Shown here piece by piece: positions 38,679-49,117 of a stretch of DNA of 64,000 nt. The stretch covers positions 1,302,001 through 1,366,000 of the forward strand of contig NZ_CP032096.1 in the NCBI RefSeq assembly GCF_004786015.1. Direction: 5' to 3'. Each line of letters opens with the position of its first letter. Position 1 is the stretch's first letter. The stretch comes from Hydrogenovibrio crunogenus (lineage in GTDB: Bacteria; Pseudomonadota; Gammaproteobacteria; Thiomicrospirales; Thiomicrospiraceae). The notes beneath the pieces are model-generated. The model searched no databases, had not been told where the DNA came from, and saw only the letters and a program-made list of their open reading frames with translations. Position numbers and translations under genes: made by a program.

Positions 38679-40514
38679 GTGTTTGAATATCTTTCCATCC
38701 CCTTACAACTAAGTCTATTAGTTCTTTTCGGCATGCTTTCGCAATGGTTTGGCTGGAAGCTTCGCTTGCCCGCCATCATCTTTTTACTGCTAACAGGTAT
38801 TATTTTAGGGCCTGTTTTAGAGTGGTTGAATCCAGATATATTGCTGGGAGATCTACTGTTTCCTTTTGTCTCACTCGGGGTGGCCATTATTTTATTTGAA
38901 GGCAGCCTGACACTGCGGTTTTCTGAAATAAAAGGGGTTAAGTATTACATTCGAAACTTAACCACCATTGGCGTTTTGATTACTTGGATAGTCATGGCGG
39001 TCGGGGCACATTACTTAGCTTCTCTTGACTGGCCAATTGCCTTCTTATTTGGAGCCATTGTCACTGTAACAGGCCCGACCGTCATTATGCCGATGTTGAG
39101 GTCAATGAAAATCACCGAGCGGGTTGGTAGTGTATTACGATGGGAAGGCATCATCATCGACCCCATTGGGGCAATGCTCGCGATTCTGGTTTATGTCTTT
39201 ATCGTATCTTCCGCCAATCATACCGATGTACTGCTAACATTTTTGGAACTGATTGCCATCGGGACCACTTTAGGGCTTCTAGGAGGCTGGTTTATTGCAA
39301 AATGTTTAAAAAACCATTGGATACCAAACTACCTCACGAATTTTTTCAGTTTAACCGTCGTGCTATTGATGTTTACAGTTTCGAATCAGATTTCACATGA
39401 ATCTGGCCTGGTCGCCGTTACGGTCATGGGGGTTTATCTCGCGAATCAAAAAGATATCAGCATGCATTCCATTTTGGACTTCAAAGAGCATTTAACCGTT
39501 TTACTCATTTCATTGCTGTTCATCGTGCTCGCTGCGCGGATGGATTTTGACCTGTTATTTTCATTAAGCTGGTCAGCCCTTTTACTGTTGGTCATCGCTC
39601 AGTTTGTAGCCCGCCCTCTCTCGGTTTTTATTTCCACCATTGGAGGTAAAGAGCTAAAATTTAATGAATTGATTTTACTGTCATGGATTTCTCCTCGAGG
39701 TATTGTAGCCGCCGCCATTTCGGCTTTATTCGCGATTCGGCTGGAAGAAAACGGCATCTCTGGAGCGGAAACAATTTTACCGTTAGTCTTTATCATGATA
39801 ATGGGCACGGTATTGTTTCAATCATTAACCGCCGGTTTTCTTGCTCGAAAACTCAAACTTTCCCATATTGACACACAGGGCGCACTGATCGTAGGAGCCA
39901 ATAAAGTCTCCATTGCCATCGCACAAGCACTAAAAGACCAAGGGCTTGAAGTCATGATTGCCACTCAAAGCCGAGCAGCTGATAAAGAAGCCAAAATGCA
40001 TGGCATCAAAACTTATTATGGAGATCTTCTCAGTAAAAAAGCCGAGTTATATCTCGACATCAACCCTTATAAAGTCATGCTTTTAATGGATTTTAAGTCT
40101 GAGTTACATCCTTTGTATTACACGCATTTCAGAGCGGATTTTGGCCCCGAAAACATTTATGCACTCAGCACCGTACCCTCTTCAGAAATATCAGAAGAAA
40201 AAAGTTTAAGTACCAATCTCAATCCTCGAGTACTCTTTGGAGATGAAGTGACCTGGCCAATGCTATCTAACCTCATCAACCAAGGAGCGGAAGTAAGAGT
40301 GACGAATATTACTGAAAACTTTTCTTTTAAAGACTACCAAGAGTATTGGCAAGATAAAGCCACTCCTCTTTTTGCAATATCTCCCAAAGAAGAGTTTTAT
40401 ATTTTCGCTGAAGATTCAAATATTAAGGTAGAAGCCGGTTGGAAAGTTGGAAGCCTAGTATTAGATGCAAAGAAAGACACTTCAAAAACCATGTTATCTG
40501 AAAAGAAAAAATAA
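38679..40514 (+). CDS. Cation/proton antiporter, CPA1 (NhaP-like) family, with C-terminal nucleotide-binding-like domain
   Basis: A 611-aa inner-membrane protein. About twelve membrane segments fill residues 5-400, with family motifs FLLLTGIILGPVLEWLNPD, FEGSLTLRF and GPTVIMPMLRSMKITERVG, then EGIIIDPIGAM at the ion-binding helix. After residue 410 a soluble part begins GALIVGANKVSIAIAQAL, like a TrkA-N/RCK fold but with a poor glycine motif. Likely Na+ or K+/H+ exchange for pH or sodium homeostasis; ion not known. GTG start. Monocistronic, upstream of relA. Confidence 0.88.
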   Translation: MFEYLSIPLQLSLLVLFGMLSQWFGWKLRLPAIIFLLLTGIILGPVLEWLNPDILLGDLLFPFVSLGVAIILFEGSLTLRFSEIKGVKYYIRNLTTIGVLITWIVMAVGAHYLASLDWPIAFLFGAIVTVTGPTVIMPMLRSMKITERVGSVLRWEGIIIDPIGAMLAILVYVFIVSSANHTDVLLTFLELIAIGTTLGLLGGWFIAKCLKNHWIPNYLTNFFSLTVVLLMFTVSNQISHESGLVAVTVMGVYLANQKDISMHSILDFKEHLTVLLISLLFIVLAARMDFDLLFSLSWSALLLLVIAQFVARPLSVFISTIGGKELKFNELILLSWISPRGIVAAAISALFAIRLEENGISGAETILPLVFIMIMGTVLFQSLTAGFLARKLKLSHIDTQGALIVGANKVSIAIAQALKDQGLEVMIATQSRAADKEAKMHGIKTYYGDLLSKKAELYLDINPYKVMLLMDFKSELHPLYYTHFRADFGPENIYALSTVPSSEISEEKSLSTNLNPRVLFGDEVTWPMLSNLINQGAEVRVTNITENFSFKDYQEYWQDKATPLFAISPKEEFYIFAEDSNIKVEAGWKVGSLVLDAKKDTSKTMLSEKKK

Positions 40515-40606
40515 CCCTCTAGTTTTTACGTATTCATTCGGCATTTAGTGCCACTGAAGAACGATTTTGGCTTAAAATCCCCTGTAGAAGAAAATAAGGT
40601 TTTAAG

Positions 40607-42757
40607 ATGGATTCCGTTCAAACACTATATCAAACAATTTTCAAAACCGATGAATCAGACCCCCTTGCGCTACAAGCTTGTAAAATGGCGCTTGAAGCCG
40701 AGAAAGAAGAACATAAAGGCCTGGTTAGAAGCATCGACGCCGCAACTATCCTTTCTGACCTAAAACTTGATCGCGATACTCTTATTGCAACATTAATCAG
40801 TGATATGGGGTTAGAACAACGTTATCCCATCGAAAAAATTTCTGACGAATTTGGCGATCATATTGCTCAAATGGTAACGGGGGTTCGGCGCCTGAACCAC
40901 TTCAAAGAATTCCACCCGGCAACCACTTCCAATGAAGTGCAAACAGAGCGTCTGCGACAAATGCTGCTCGCAATGACATCGGATATTCGTATCATGATTG
41001 TCAAGCTTGCTTTCCGAGTGGCGCGTTTACGAACATTAAAAAACGAACCAGAAGCCATTCGCCAACAAATTGCTTCCGAGACACAATTTATCTTCGCGCC
41101 TTTGGCCAACAGGCTGGGGATTGCACAATTAAAATGGGAGCTGGAAGACCTGTCTTTCCGTTTTTTACAACCCGATACTTACAAAGAAGTCGCCCGACAA
41201 CTCGATGCCAAACGTTTGGGTCGAGAAGCCTATATCCAAGGCATTATTGATTCTTTAGAAGAGATGCTTAAAGACAGTGGTATTGAGCACCACATTTCGG
41301 GCCGGCCAAAACACATATACAGCATCTGGAAAAAGATGTCCCGCAAAAACGTGCCGATTGATGAACTCTTTGATCTACGAGCCGTGCGGATTTATGTCGA
41401 TACAGTGCAGCAATGCTATGAAGTATTAGGCATGATTCACAGCCGCTGGCCTTATATCAAAGAAGAATTTGATGACTATATCGCCAATCCAAAAGAAAAC
41501 GGATACCAATCTATTCATACCGTCATTATCGGCTCAGAAAATAAAACCGTCGAAATTCAAATTCGAACATATGAAATGCATCGGCATGCAGAATTTGGTG
41601 TGGCAGCTCACTGGCGTTACAAAGAAGGTGGCAAGAGCATTGACCCGGCACTTGAACAGAGTATTAACTTAGTTCGGCAAATGCTTGAATATAATGACAA
41701 TCCTGATCTTTTAAATGAAATCAGTACTGAACTTCTGACTGAACATATTTATGTCATGACGCCTAAAAATGAAATCATTACTATGAGCAAAGGTTCCACA
41801 CCTTTGGACTTTGCGTATCAAATTCATTCTGAATTAGGACATCGTTGTCGTGGCGCCAAAATCAATGGCAAAATCATGCCACTTACCTACCAGCTGAATA
41901 CCGGCGATACAGTCGAAATTTTATCGGTCAAAGGCGGCACGCCGAACCGAAACTGGCTAAACCCTAATCTGCATTATTTAGGTAGCAGTCGATCACGCGC
42001 CAAAGTTCGACACTGGTTCAACCAGCAGAATAAAGAAGCCAACACCGAGTCGGGAGAAACCCTTTTCAATAAAGAAGCCCGTCGCTTGCATGCTGAGCAC
42101 ATTTCAGCAGAAGAAGTGGCTGAGCGCTTTAAGTATGAACAGTTAGATGAATTTTACGAAGCGCTTGGAAAAGGACAAATCAACGAACGTCAGTTGACAA
42201 ATGCCATTCAAAAACTGATTAAGCCTGAAGAAGACAAACCACAAGCACGTCCACCCTCTTTCCCTCCAGAAGAATCAGCGGAACCGGGCAAGGCTTTTGT
42301 TATTGGTGCGCCACGGCTTAAAACCACCATCGCGCCTTGCTGCGAACCGACAGAAAACGATCAGATTGTCGGTTATGTGACACGTGGCCGCGGGGTCACG
42401 ATTCATAAAAAGGAATGCCCCAATATCCTCAATCTAACGTTTGAGGAACAAAAACGTTTAATCGAGGTGGCTTGGTACAATGCTGAGCCGCAAGAGACAA
42501 CGTATGAAGCTACATTGCAAATTCTTGCTTTCGACCGAAAAGGGTTATTAAGAGACATCATGATGGAATTAACGCAATGGGATATTAACGTTAACAATTC
42601 AGACACGCGCACGGACAAATCTGATGGCAGTGTTTCCATGACCTTAGAGATTGATGTCGAACCGCATACCAACATGGGGGAGTTGCTTGATCAACTCGAA
42701 CAGATTCAAAACGTTGTCTCAACATCCGTTAACTTAAATAAACAACAAGCCTCTTAG
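40607..42757 (+). CDS. relA: GTP pyrophosphokinase RelA
   Basis: Ribosome-associated (p)ppGpp synthetase of the stringent response, 716 aa. The N-terminal hydrolase-like domain is degenerate: where Rel/SpoT has HDxxED this has ISDMGLEQ, so hydrolysis should be absent. The synthetase domain is intact (HISGRPKHIYSIWKKM, DLRAVRIYV, ANPKENGYQSIHT, VEIQIRT). It is followed by TGS (IYVMTPKNEIITMSKGSTPLDFAYQIHSELGHRC), the zinc-finger-like region with APCCEPTENDQIVGYVTRG, and a C-terminal ACT/RRM. A separate SpoT is expected elsewhere. Confidence 0.96.
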   Translation: MDSVQTLYQTIFKTDESDPLALQACKMALEAEKEEHKGLVRSIDAATILSDLKLDRDTLIATLISDMGLEQRYPIEKISDEFGDHIAQMVTGVRRLNHFKEFHPATTSNEVQTERLRQMLLAMTSDIRIMIVKLAFRVARLRTLKNEPEAIRQQIASETQFIFAPLANRLGIAQLKWELEDLSFRFLQPDTYKEVARQLDAKRLGREAYIQGIIDSLEEMLKDSGIEHHISGRPKHIYSIWKKMSRKNVPIDELFDLRAVRIYVDTVQQCYEVLGMIHSRWPYIKEEFDDYIANPKENGYQSIHTVIIGSENKTVEIQIRTYEMHRHAEFGVAAHWRYKEGGKSIDPALEQSINLVRQMLEYNDNPDLLNEISTELLTEHIYVMTPKNEIITMSKGSTPLDFAYQIHSELGHRCRGAKINGKIMPLTYQLNTGDTVEILSVKGGTPNRNWLNPNLHYLGSSRSRAKVRHWFNQQNKEANTESGETLFNKEARRLHAEHISAEEVAERFKYEQLDEFYEALGKGQINERQLTNAIQKLIKPEEDKPQARPPSFPPEESAEPGKAFVIGAPRLKTTIAPCCEPTENDQIVGYVTRGRGVTIHKKECPNILNLTFEEQKRLIEVAWYNAEPQETTYEATLQILAFDRKGLLRDIMMELTQWDINVNNSDTRTDKSDGSVSMTLEIDVEPHTNMGELLDQLEQIQNVVSTSVNLNKQQAS

Positions 42758-42807
42758 TCAAAAAGTTAATTGGGTTAGAAAATGGGACTCTTTTAATTCC
42801 AACTAGA

Positions 42808-43515
42808 CTACCTTTGTACCTTGCTTTCAGAGCTTAACTGTAAAGCCGATTCATCCAGCCAAACCATAGTCTGTTCCCCTGTTACCTTTTGAATCGGTAA
42901 AGGTTCTCCAGACAGCCATTGGTGCACGGCATTACGCTTATTTTTTCCAGTTATCAACTTAAAAACATAACGGCTTTTACTCAAGGCCTGAAAAGACAAA
43001 CTCACTCTTTCCGATGGCGGTTTGGGAGAATCATGCTCAATCACCACCGCCTTCCCGCCGGGATATGCGTGACCCGGAAATAAGCTCGCGGTATGACCAT
43101 CTTCCCCCATCCCCAATAACACGACGTCAAAACGAGTAACATCGGTCAGAAGTTTTTGATACGATTCAGCAGCTAATTCAGAGCCTAATTCGGTTGGAAT
43201 AAAATGAATATGATCGGATGGAATTTTGCCAAAAAATAGCCAGGCCTGCTTTAAATTAACACTATTACGATCTTTATCTTCCGCTGGTAAACAGCGTTCA
43301 TCGCCCATGTAGATATGCCAGTTTTGCCAATCTGCTTCCCTGGTCGATAAAATTTCATAACAACGTTGAGGCGTTGTTCCTCCTGCCGTTACTAACAAAA
43401 ACTCTCCACGCACGGCAATCGCTTTTTCTGCCAACTCCAACAAAGTTTCTGCTAAAGCTTGCGCCACAAGTTCGGCTGACTCAAATACAGTCCAATTTTC
43501 CGGTAAATTTTGCAT
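42808..43515 (-). CDS. pgl: 6-phosphogluconolactonase
   Basis: Hydrolyses 6-phosphogluconolactone in the oxidative pentose phosphate pathway, 235 aa (DevB type). Motifs LLVTAGGTTPQRCYEIL, WHIYMGDERCLP and LLGMGEDGHTASLFPGH are diagnostic. Its start codon overlaps the zwf stop by one base (TAATG), so it is translationally coupled. Convergent with relA. Confidence 0.95.
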   Translation of the reverse strand: MQNLPENWTVFESAELVAQALAETLLELAEKAIAVRGEFLLVTAGGTTPQRCYEILSTREADWQNWHIYMGDERCLPAEDKDRNSVNLKQAWLFFGKIPSDHIHFIPTELGSELAAESYQKLLTDVTRFDVVLLGMGEDGHTASLFPGHAYPGGKAVVIEHDSPKPPSERVSLSFQALSKSRYVFKLITGKNKRNAVHQWLSGEPLPIQKVTGEQTMVWLDESALQLSSESKVQR

Positions 43516-44999
43516 TAATCCACCTCAGGATGTACATGATAGCGCCAGCCCTGTTCTTCTGGGTGGTCAAACAGCTTGTTGGCACCTTCCGGCCCCCAAG
43601 TTCCAGAACGATAGGTATCGATATACGCCGTTTCCATCCCCCAGGTTTCGATGACTGGATCCACAACTTTCCAAGCGGCTTTAACTTCATCATAACGAAG
43701 AAACAAAGAACGGTCGCCTTTAATCACATCCAGTAGCAGCTCTTCATAAGCATCATTCGAATCGATTCCGGCAGGTCGCATTGCAGCATCCAGACTGATT
43801 TGTTGAGTGTTCATTTCCAGGCCAGGTTGTTTTGCCATCATTTCAACCTTGATGGACTCATCCGGTTGTATGCCGAAAATAATCCAGTTTGGGTGCATTT
43901 TCTTCACTTGTGACTCTCTAAAAAACTGCTTAGGAGAATGCTTAAAACAAATTGAAACCATTGTTTTATTTTTGGGCATATTCTTACCCGTTTGGATATA
44001 GAAAGGTACGCCAGCCCAGCGCCAATTATCAACATATAACTTCAAGGCCGCATAAGTTTCTGTCACACTGTCCGGCGCCATGCCCGGCTCATCTAAATAA
44101 GCGGGGACCGCCTGACCATTTATTTCCCCCGCGGTGTATTGCGCGCGATAAGACTGTGCTTTGACATTCTTTTTGGCGATTGGACGAATCGATTTCAATA
44201 ATTTTACTTTCTCATCACGTAGGTCTTCTGCATCCATTGAAGCCGGTGGTTCCATTGCCACCAGCGCCATCAATTGTAATAAATGACTTTGAATCATATC
44301 GCGCATGGCGCCACTGGAATCGTAATAGCCGGCACGCGTTCCTATTGGTTTATCTTCCGCATGTGTAATCTGAATGTGATCTATGAAGTTACGATTCCAT
44401 AAAGGTTCCATCAACAGGTTTGCAAAACGGAACACCATGATGTTTTGCACCATTCCTTTACCCAGATAATGGTCGATACGATAAGTTTGTTCTTCTTTAA
44501 GATATTTATTCAATTGTGCTTGCAGTTGTTTGGCACTGTCAGAATCAAACCCGAAGGGTTTTTCCAACACCACGCGTTTCCAACCATCCCTTTCTTGCAA
44601 CATGCCCGCCTCGCCTAAATACCGAACCACGCTGGCAAAGCTTCCTGGGCCGAGTGATAAATAATACGCAATATTATTGGACCAGCCTGAAGAAAGAATT
44701 TTGTCGTACATGGCGGGATAAGCCTCGCCATTTTCAATATCCATCACGCAATAATCCAAGCGCTCGCAAAAACGCTGAAATATTTCCGGATCTAACCCTC
44801 CTCGTGCTTTCGGCCCAATCGCTTCTTTCACGACCTCTATCCACTTGTCTTTATCCCACTGACGGCGTCCAATCGCTAAAATTTTAACCCCTTCGGCAAG
44901 ACGACCAATTTGTTCAAGATGATAGAAACTCGGCATCAATTTAGTCAGAGACAGATTCCCTGTTGCGCCAAAAACCACATATGTACACGCTTCAGACAT
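43515..44999 (-). CDS. zwf: Glucose-6-phosphate 1-dehydrogenase
   Basis: First enzyme of the oxidative pentose phosphate pathway, 494 aa. N-terminal nucleotide loop [18 protein letters not shown] and the active-site signature [28 protein letters not shown] follows LEKP. The second gene of gnd-zwf-pgl; only two bases separate the gnd stop region from its start side (gnd starts upstream at 46450 and ends at 45002). Confidence 0.96.
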   Translation of the reverse strand: MSEACTYVVFGATGNLSLTKLMPSFYHLEQIGRLAEGVKILAIGRRQWDKDKWIEVVKEAIGPKARGGLDPEIFQRFCERLDYCVMDIENGEAYPAMYDKILSSGWSNNIAYYLSLGPGSFASVVRYLGEAGMLQERDGWKRVVLEKPFGFDSDSAKQLQAQLNKYLKEEQTYRIDHYLGKGMVQNIMVFRFANLLMEPLWNRNFIDHIQITHAEDKPIGTRAGYYDSSGAMRDMIQSHLLQLMALVAMEPPASMDAEDLRDEKVKLLKSIRPIAKKNVKAQSYRAQYTAGEINGQAVPAYLDEPGMAPDSVTETYAALKLYVDNWRWAGVPFYIQTGKNMPKNKTMVSICFKHSPKQFFRESQVKKMHPNWIIFGIQPDESIKVEMMAKQPGLEMNTQQISLDAAMRPAGIDSNDAYEELLLDVIKGDRSLFLRYDEVKAAWKVVDPVIETWGMETAYIDTYRSGTWGPEGANKLFDHPEEQGWRYHVHPEVD

Positions 45000-45001
45000 T
45001 C

Positions 45002-46450
45002 TTACACCTCGTATGTACTTGAACTCACATTGCCACCGGACTGAATCCAGTCCGTATGAAAGTATTCTCCTCTCGGTGCATCGACTCTTTCATACGTATG
45101 GGCGCCGAAATAGTCACGTTGGGCTTGCAACAGATTAGCCGGTAAACGTTCACTGCGATACCCATCAAAGAAGGCCAATGCCGAGCTGAGCGCCGGTGTT
45201 GGAATTTGGTTTTCAATACCGAAAATGACTGCTTTTCGCCAATTATCCTCTGCGTTCTTAATGGCATCTTCAAAAAATGGCGCTCTTAGCAAATTTGAAA
45301 GGTTTGGCGATTCATCGTAAGCCTTTTTAATTTCAGCCAAGAAAGTGCTTCGAATAATACAACCGCCCCGCCACATTAATGCAATGCCACCATAATTCAA
45401 TTCCCAATCGAACTCTTTCGCTGCTTCCGACATCAACATATACCCTTGTGCGTAAGAAATAATTTTAGAAGCATACAACGCATCATGAATGGCTTGTAGC
45501 ATCGCGTCTTTGTCGGCTTCTGAAACAGCCGGCTTTCTTGGATAAAGTTTAGAGGCGGCGATTCTTTCTGCTTTCAGTGCTGACAAACACCGTGCGTAAA
45601 CCGATTCGGTTATCAATGTCAACGGCATTCCCAGTTCCAATGAACTGATACCAGTCCACTTCCCTGTTCCCTTTTGCCCGGCCGCATCCAATATCTTATC
45701 AACGAGTGGTTCGCCATCCTTGTCTTTAAAACTCAAAATATCAGCTGTTATTTCAATTAAGTAAGAATCCAATACGCCTTGATTCCAATCAGAAAAAACC
45801 TGATGACATTCATCCGCAGACAACCCTAACCCTTCTCGCATTAATTGATAGGCTTCCGTGATGAGCTGCATGTCCCCATATTCAATTCCGTTATGCACCA
45901 TTTTGACATAATGTCCTGCACCTTCAGGGCCCACCCAGTCACAACATGGTGCATTGTCAGATTTTGCAGCAATGTCTTGAAAGATCGGTTTCACCGATGC
46001 CCAGGCATCTAGGTTTCCACCTGGCATAATTGACGGGCCCGTTCGTGCCCCCTCTTCACCACCAGACACCCCCGTACCAACAAATAAAATGCCTTTTTCC
46101 TTTAAAGCTTGCGTCCGTCGAGTGGAATCGGTGTAAAGAGAATTTCCACCATCAATGATCATGTCCCCTTTATCAAGTAAAGGCACTAATTGATCAATAA
46201 ATGAATCAACCACATCTCCGGCTTTAACCATTAACATCACCTTTCTGGGCGCTTTCAAGCACCCTACAAGCTCTTCAAGCGTACTCGCTCCTGAGACTGG
46301 ACGATCTTCAACACGATTATGAATAAAGTCATCTGTTTTCTCTTTCGAACGGTTATAGACACAAACGTGATATCCATGATCAGCCATGTTCAACACCAAG
46401 TTCTGTCCCATTACCGCTAACCCAACCAAACCAATATCTGCTTTAGACAT
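45002..46450 (-). CDS. gnd: 6-phosphogluconate dehydrogenase, decarboxylating
   Basis: Oxidises 6-phosphogluconate to ribulose 5-phosphate and CO2, 482 aa, the long dimeric form. N-terminal [17 protein letters not shown], substrate motif [18 protein letters not shown], catalytic region [20 protein letters not shown], and a C-terminal swap domain. The gene order gnd-zwf-pgl keeps the three oxidative steps together. Entner-Doudoroff genes (edd, eda) are not present here. Confidence 0.96.
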   Translation of the reverse strand: MSKADIGLVGLAVMGQNLVLNMADHGYHVCVYNRSKEKTDDFIHNRVEDRPVSGASTLEELVGCLKAPRKVMLMVKAGDVVDSFIDQLVPLLDKGDMIIDGGNSLYTDSTRRTQALKEKGILFVGTGVSGGEEGARTGPSIMPGGNLDAWASVKPIFQDIAAKSDNAPCCDWVGPEGAGHYVKMVHNGIEYGDMQLITEAYQLMREGLGLSADECHQVFSDWNQGVLDSYLIEITADILSFKDKDGEPLVDKILDAAGQKGTGKWTGISSLELGMPLTLITESVYARCLSALKAERIAASKLYPRKPAVSEADKDAMLQAIHDALYASKIISYAQGYMLMSEAAKEFDWELNYGGIALMWRGGCIIRSTFLAEIKKAYDESPNLSNLLRAPFFEDAIKNAEDNWRKAVIFGIENQIPTPALSSALAFFDGYRSERLPANLLQAQRDYFGAHTYERVDAPRGEYFHTDWIQSGGNVSSSTYEV

Positions 46451-46652
46451 AACACCCCCAAGTAAGTACGCAAAAAGACGACAACTTCATTTTAATAACT
46501 CAGTACTAAAATGATAGTTTAATCCTAATTTTTTTAATTAATTTAAACCGTTATGACAGCGATAAAGCAAAAAGCACACCCGATTTAAAAGGCGCTGGGA
46601 ACGATGAATTATTTTGAAAATAAATGAAGAGAATTTGAAAAGCGACAGACAT

Positions 46653-46688
46653 AAAAAAAGCCCGTTTATCAAGCGATAAACGAGCTTT
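46653..46688 (-). terminator. Terminator of the Ala-Glu-Gly-Glu tRNA operon
   Basis: On the minus strand, AAAGCTCGTTTATC and GATAAACGGGCTTT form a 14-base stem with a GCTT loop, followed by a run of T. It lies just after the last tRNA-Glu. Confidence 0.92.
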
Positions 46689-46694
46689 CAGAAT

Positions 46695-46770
46695 TGGCGT
46701 CCCGTAGGGGAGTCGAACCCCTGTTACCGCCGTGAAAGGGCGGTGTCCTAGGCCTCTAGACGAACGGGAC
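46695..46770 (-). tRNA. tRNA-Glu (anticodon TTC), copy 2
   Basis: A 76-base cloverleaf, reading GTCCCGTTCGTCTAGAGG at its 5' end, anticodon loop CTTTCAC (TTC), encoded CCA. Identical in sequence to the copy at 46952. Last gene of the minus tRNA operon. Confidence 0.97.
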
Positions 46771-46872
46771 AAGTTTTGAATGACTTGTCATTCGTGCCTG
46801 TATTTCAACAAGCAGCAAGATGAAGTGCTTAACCTACTGACCTAGAAGTAGACAATTCATCCCACTTAAATA

Positions 46873-46947
46873 TGGAGCGGGAAACGAGGATCGAACTCGC
46901 GACCCCAACCTTGGCAAGGTTGTGCTCTACCGCTGAGCTATTCCCGC
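46873..46947 (-). tRNA. tRNA-Gly (anticodon GCC)
   Basis: A 75-base cloverleaf starting GCGGGAATAGCTCAG, anticodon loop TTGCCAA (GCC), T-arm GAGTTCGATCCTC and encoded CCA. Four bases after tRNA-Glu copy 1. Confidence 0.97.
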
Positions 46948-46951
46948 GTAG

Positions 46952-47027
46952 TGGCGTCCCGTAGGGGAGTCGAACCCCTGTTACCGCCGTGAAAGGGCGG
47001 TGTCCTAGGCCTCTAGACGAACGGGAC
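46952..47027 (-). tRNA. tRNA-Glu (anticodon TTC), copy 1
   Basis: A 76-base cloverleaf identical to the copy at 46695, with encoded CCA. It lies between tRNA-Ala and tRNA-Gly in the minus operon. Confidence 0.97.
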
Positions 47028-47139
47028 ACAAAGTTGATTAACAGTGTTAATCCAATGTATTTCTGGTTTCCCAGTATTTTTCTCAGCTCTTACTTAAGTC
47101 CGGCCTAGTGGTCTTAAAACTAAGGAAAATAATCAGTTC

Positions 47140-47215
47140 TGGTGGAGCTAAGCGGGATCGAACCGCTGACCTCAACACTGCCAGTGTTGCGCTCTCCCAG
47201 CTGAGCTATAGCCCC
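47140..47215 (-). tRNA. tRNA-Ala (anticodon GGC)
   Basis: A 76-base cloverleaf starting GGGGCTATAGCTCAG, anticodon loop CTGGCAG (GGC), T-arm CGGTTCGATCCCG and encoded CCA. First gene of the minus tRNA operon. Confidence 0.97.
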
Positions 47216-47233
47216 CTTGAGCTGATGGCGCGT

Positions 47234-47261
47234 ATTATATAGAACTGACGAGAGTGGTCAA
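47234..47261 (-). promoter_or_regulatory. Promoter of the Ala-Glu-Gly-Glu tRNA operon
   Basis: On the minus strand TTGACC (47261-47256), a 16-base spacer and TATAAT (47239-47234), followed by a G/C-rich discriminator (ACGCGCC). It has the same architecture as the Val-Asp tRNA promoter at 3290 and suggests stringent control. Confidence 0.88.
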
Positions 47262-47378
47262 GCATTTTTTAACAAAAGTGACATACTTTTTACTTTTCAT
47301 GAAAACTTGCTTAAAAAACAGTCAAATTTCCAGTATTAAGAATAATACCTGACTCTTAAACTTCATCAGCCCTTTCAA

Positions 47379-48791
47379 CTAGCTGTTCGCCTTTCTTTCT
47401 TCGATTGCTTGTAAAGCCAAGTCAATACGTGCCACGCATTTCTGCTGTCCAATCAATTCTGCCGTCGCATCTATTGAAGGAGATTGACCGCCCCCTGTAA
47501 TCGCAACACGTAAAGGCATCCCTACTTTTCCCATACCAATTTCAAGTTCTTCCGCCGCTTGATGAACGGCTTCATGAATTTTACCGGCTTTCCAGTCTGA
47601 TAGCTCCGCAAACTTCTTTTGCACCAAACGTAATGGCTCTTCCGCCACGGGACGTAAATGCTTTTTAGCAGCTCCAGCTTCAAACTCGGTAAAGTCTTGG
47701 TAGAAATACGCTGCGCTGTCCGCCATTTCAATTAACGTTTTCGCCCTTTCACGCAATAAATTTGCGACATGAGACAATTCTGGACCCTTTTCGGTATCAA
47801 TCCCTTTTTGATCCATAAACGGTTTTAGGTTTTTGACCAAATTATCAATGTCCGTCATTTGAATATGCTGTTGGTTAATCCACAACAACTTTTCCATGTT
47901 AAAGGTTGATGGTGAGGCATTGACTGATTCCAATTGGAATAAATCGATCATTTCTTGAATCGTAAAGATTTCCTGATCTTTATATGACCAGCCTAAACGA
48001 ACCAGATAATTAAGCAGTGCTTCCGGCAAGAACCCATCTTCTTTATATTGCAAAACCGAAACCGCACCATGACGTTTTGACAAACGACTACCATCTTCAC
48101 CCAACACCATTGGAATATGCGCAAACTTTGGCGGCTCAGCTCCCAAAGCTTTATAAAGATTAATTTGACGAGGCGTATTATTGATATGGTCATCTCCACG
48201 AATCACATGCGTCATTTCCATATCCATATCATCCACCACAACCGTCAAATTATAGGTAGGTGTACCATCGGAACGCGCAATGACCAAGTCATCTAATTCC
48301 TTGTTGGCAACAACGATTCGACCTTTCACTAAATCGTCAATCACCACGTCCCCATCTTCTGGGTTTTTGAATCGAATAACAGGTTTCACCCCTTCTGGTG
48401 GCGTGCCATCAAAATCACGGTAGCGTCCGTCATAACGCGGCTTATCACCTCGGGCCTTCTGTGCTTCTCGCATTTCGTCCAACTCTTCAGGTGAGGCATA
48501 ACAGTAGTAAGCCAAACCACGATCCATCAAATCCTGAATAACGGCCTTATAACGATCAAAGCGCTCTGTTTGGTAAATAGGCCCCTTATCATAATCTAGG
48601 CCTAACCACGCCATTCCATCTAGAATCGCCTGAACAGATTCTTGAGTTGAACGCTCTAAATCCGTATCTTCAATACGTAAGGTAAACTCCCCTTTTTTCT
48701 GCTTAGCATAAAGCCATGAAAAAAGCGCCGTACGAACGCCACCAATATGCAAATAGCCTGTTGGGCTGGGAGCAAAGCGAGTTTTGACCAC
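47379..48791 (-). CDS. gltX: Glutamyl-tRNA synthetase
   Basis: Class I aminoacyl-tRNA synthetase, 470 aa. N-terminal [20 protein letters not shown] contains the HIGH-type motif, and [12 protein letters not shown] the KMSKS-equivalent. The zinc region is reduced to [12 protein letters not shown]. It is transcribed toward the tRNA-Glu genes on the same strand, but those have their own promoter in the gap. Confidence 0.96.
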   Translation of the reverse strand: MVKTRFAPSPTGYLHIGGVRTALFSWLYAKQKKGEFTLRIEDTDLERSTQESVQAILDGMAWLGLDYDKGPIYQTERFDRYKAVIQDLMDRGLAYYCYASPEELDEMREAQKARGDKPRYDGRYRDFDGTPPEGVKPVIRFKNPEDGDVVIDDLVKGRIVVANKELDDLVIARSDGTPTYNLTVVVDDMDMEMTHVIRGDDHINNTPRQINLYKALGAEPPKFAHIPMVLGEDGSRLSKRHGAVSVLQYKEDGFLPEALLNYLVRLGWSYKDQEIFTIQEMIDLFQLESVNASPSTFNMEKLLWINQQHIQMTDIDNLVKNLKPFMDQKGIDTEKGPELSHVANLLRERAKTLIEMADSAAYFYQDFTEFEAGAAKKHLRPVAEEPLRLVQKKFAELSDWKAGKIHEAVHQAAEELEIGMGKVGMPLRVAITGGGQSPSIDATAELIGQQKCVARIDLALQAIEERKANS

Positions 48792-49117
48792 AAAATTCTC
48801 CTAAATAATTTGGTCGTCTTCCTAACAAAGACAAAGATTCAAAAATGTAGGCATATTATAAAGGGAATATCCTTTCGATTGTGTGCTGAATTGAAAATAT
48901 CACTGCATCTTTTATTAGAAAACTTTATTGAATTACTCAATCCGCACCCCCCTGATTGTGGCTTTAAATCCGCCCCTTTCTCATAGCCTGACTGTTTAAT
49001 CAGATGCTTGATGCTTAGGATTACCAATAAGTAAAAACTTTGACTTTATAATACAATGATTAAAATAAATATCTTTAACAGTTATAGAACGATTCATTTA
49101 AGAGGACAATCTTCACA
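48792..49117. other. Intergenic region between divergent gltX and M61 peptidase genes
   Basis: 326 bases containing both upstream regions. Short open frames here lack ribosome sites or family likeness. I cannot pick out a convincing promoter, hairpin or RNA gene. Confidence 0.5.

Noticed and set aside
46551-47029. Two minus-strand open frames with the same N-terminus
   Set aside because: Both are translations of the two identical tRNA-Glu genes, not repeated proteins.
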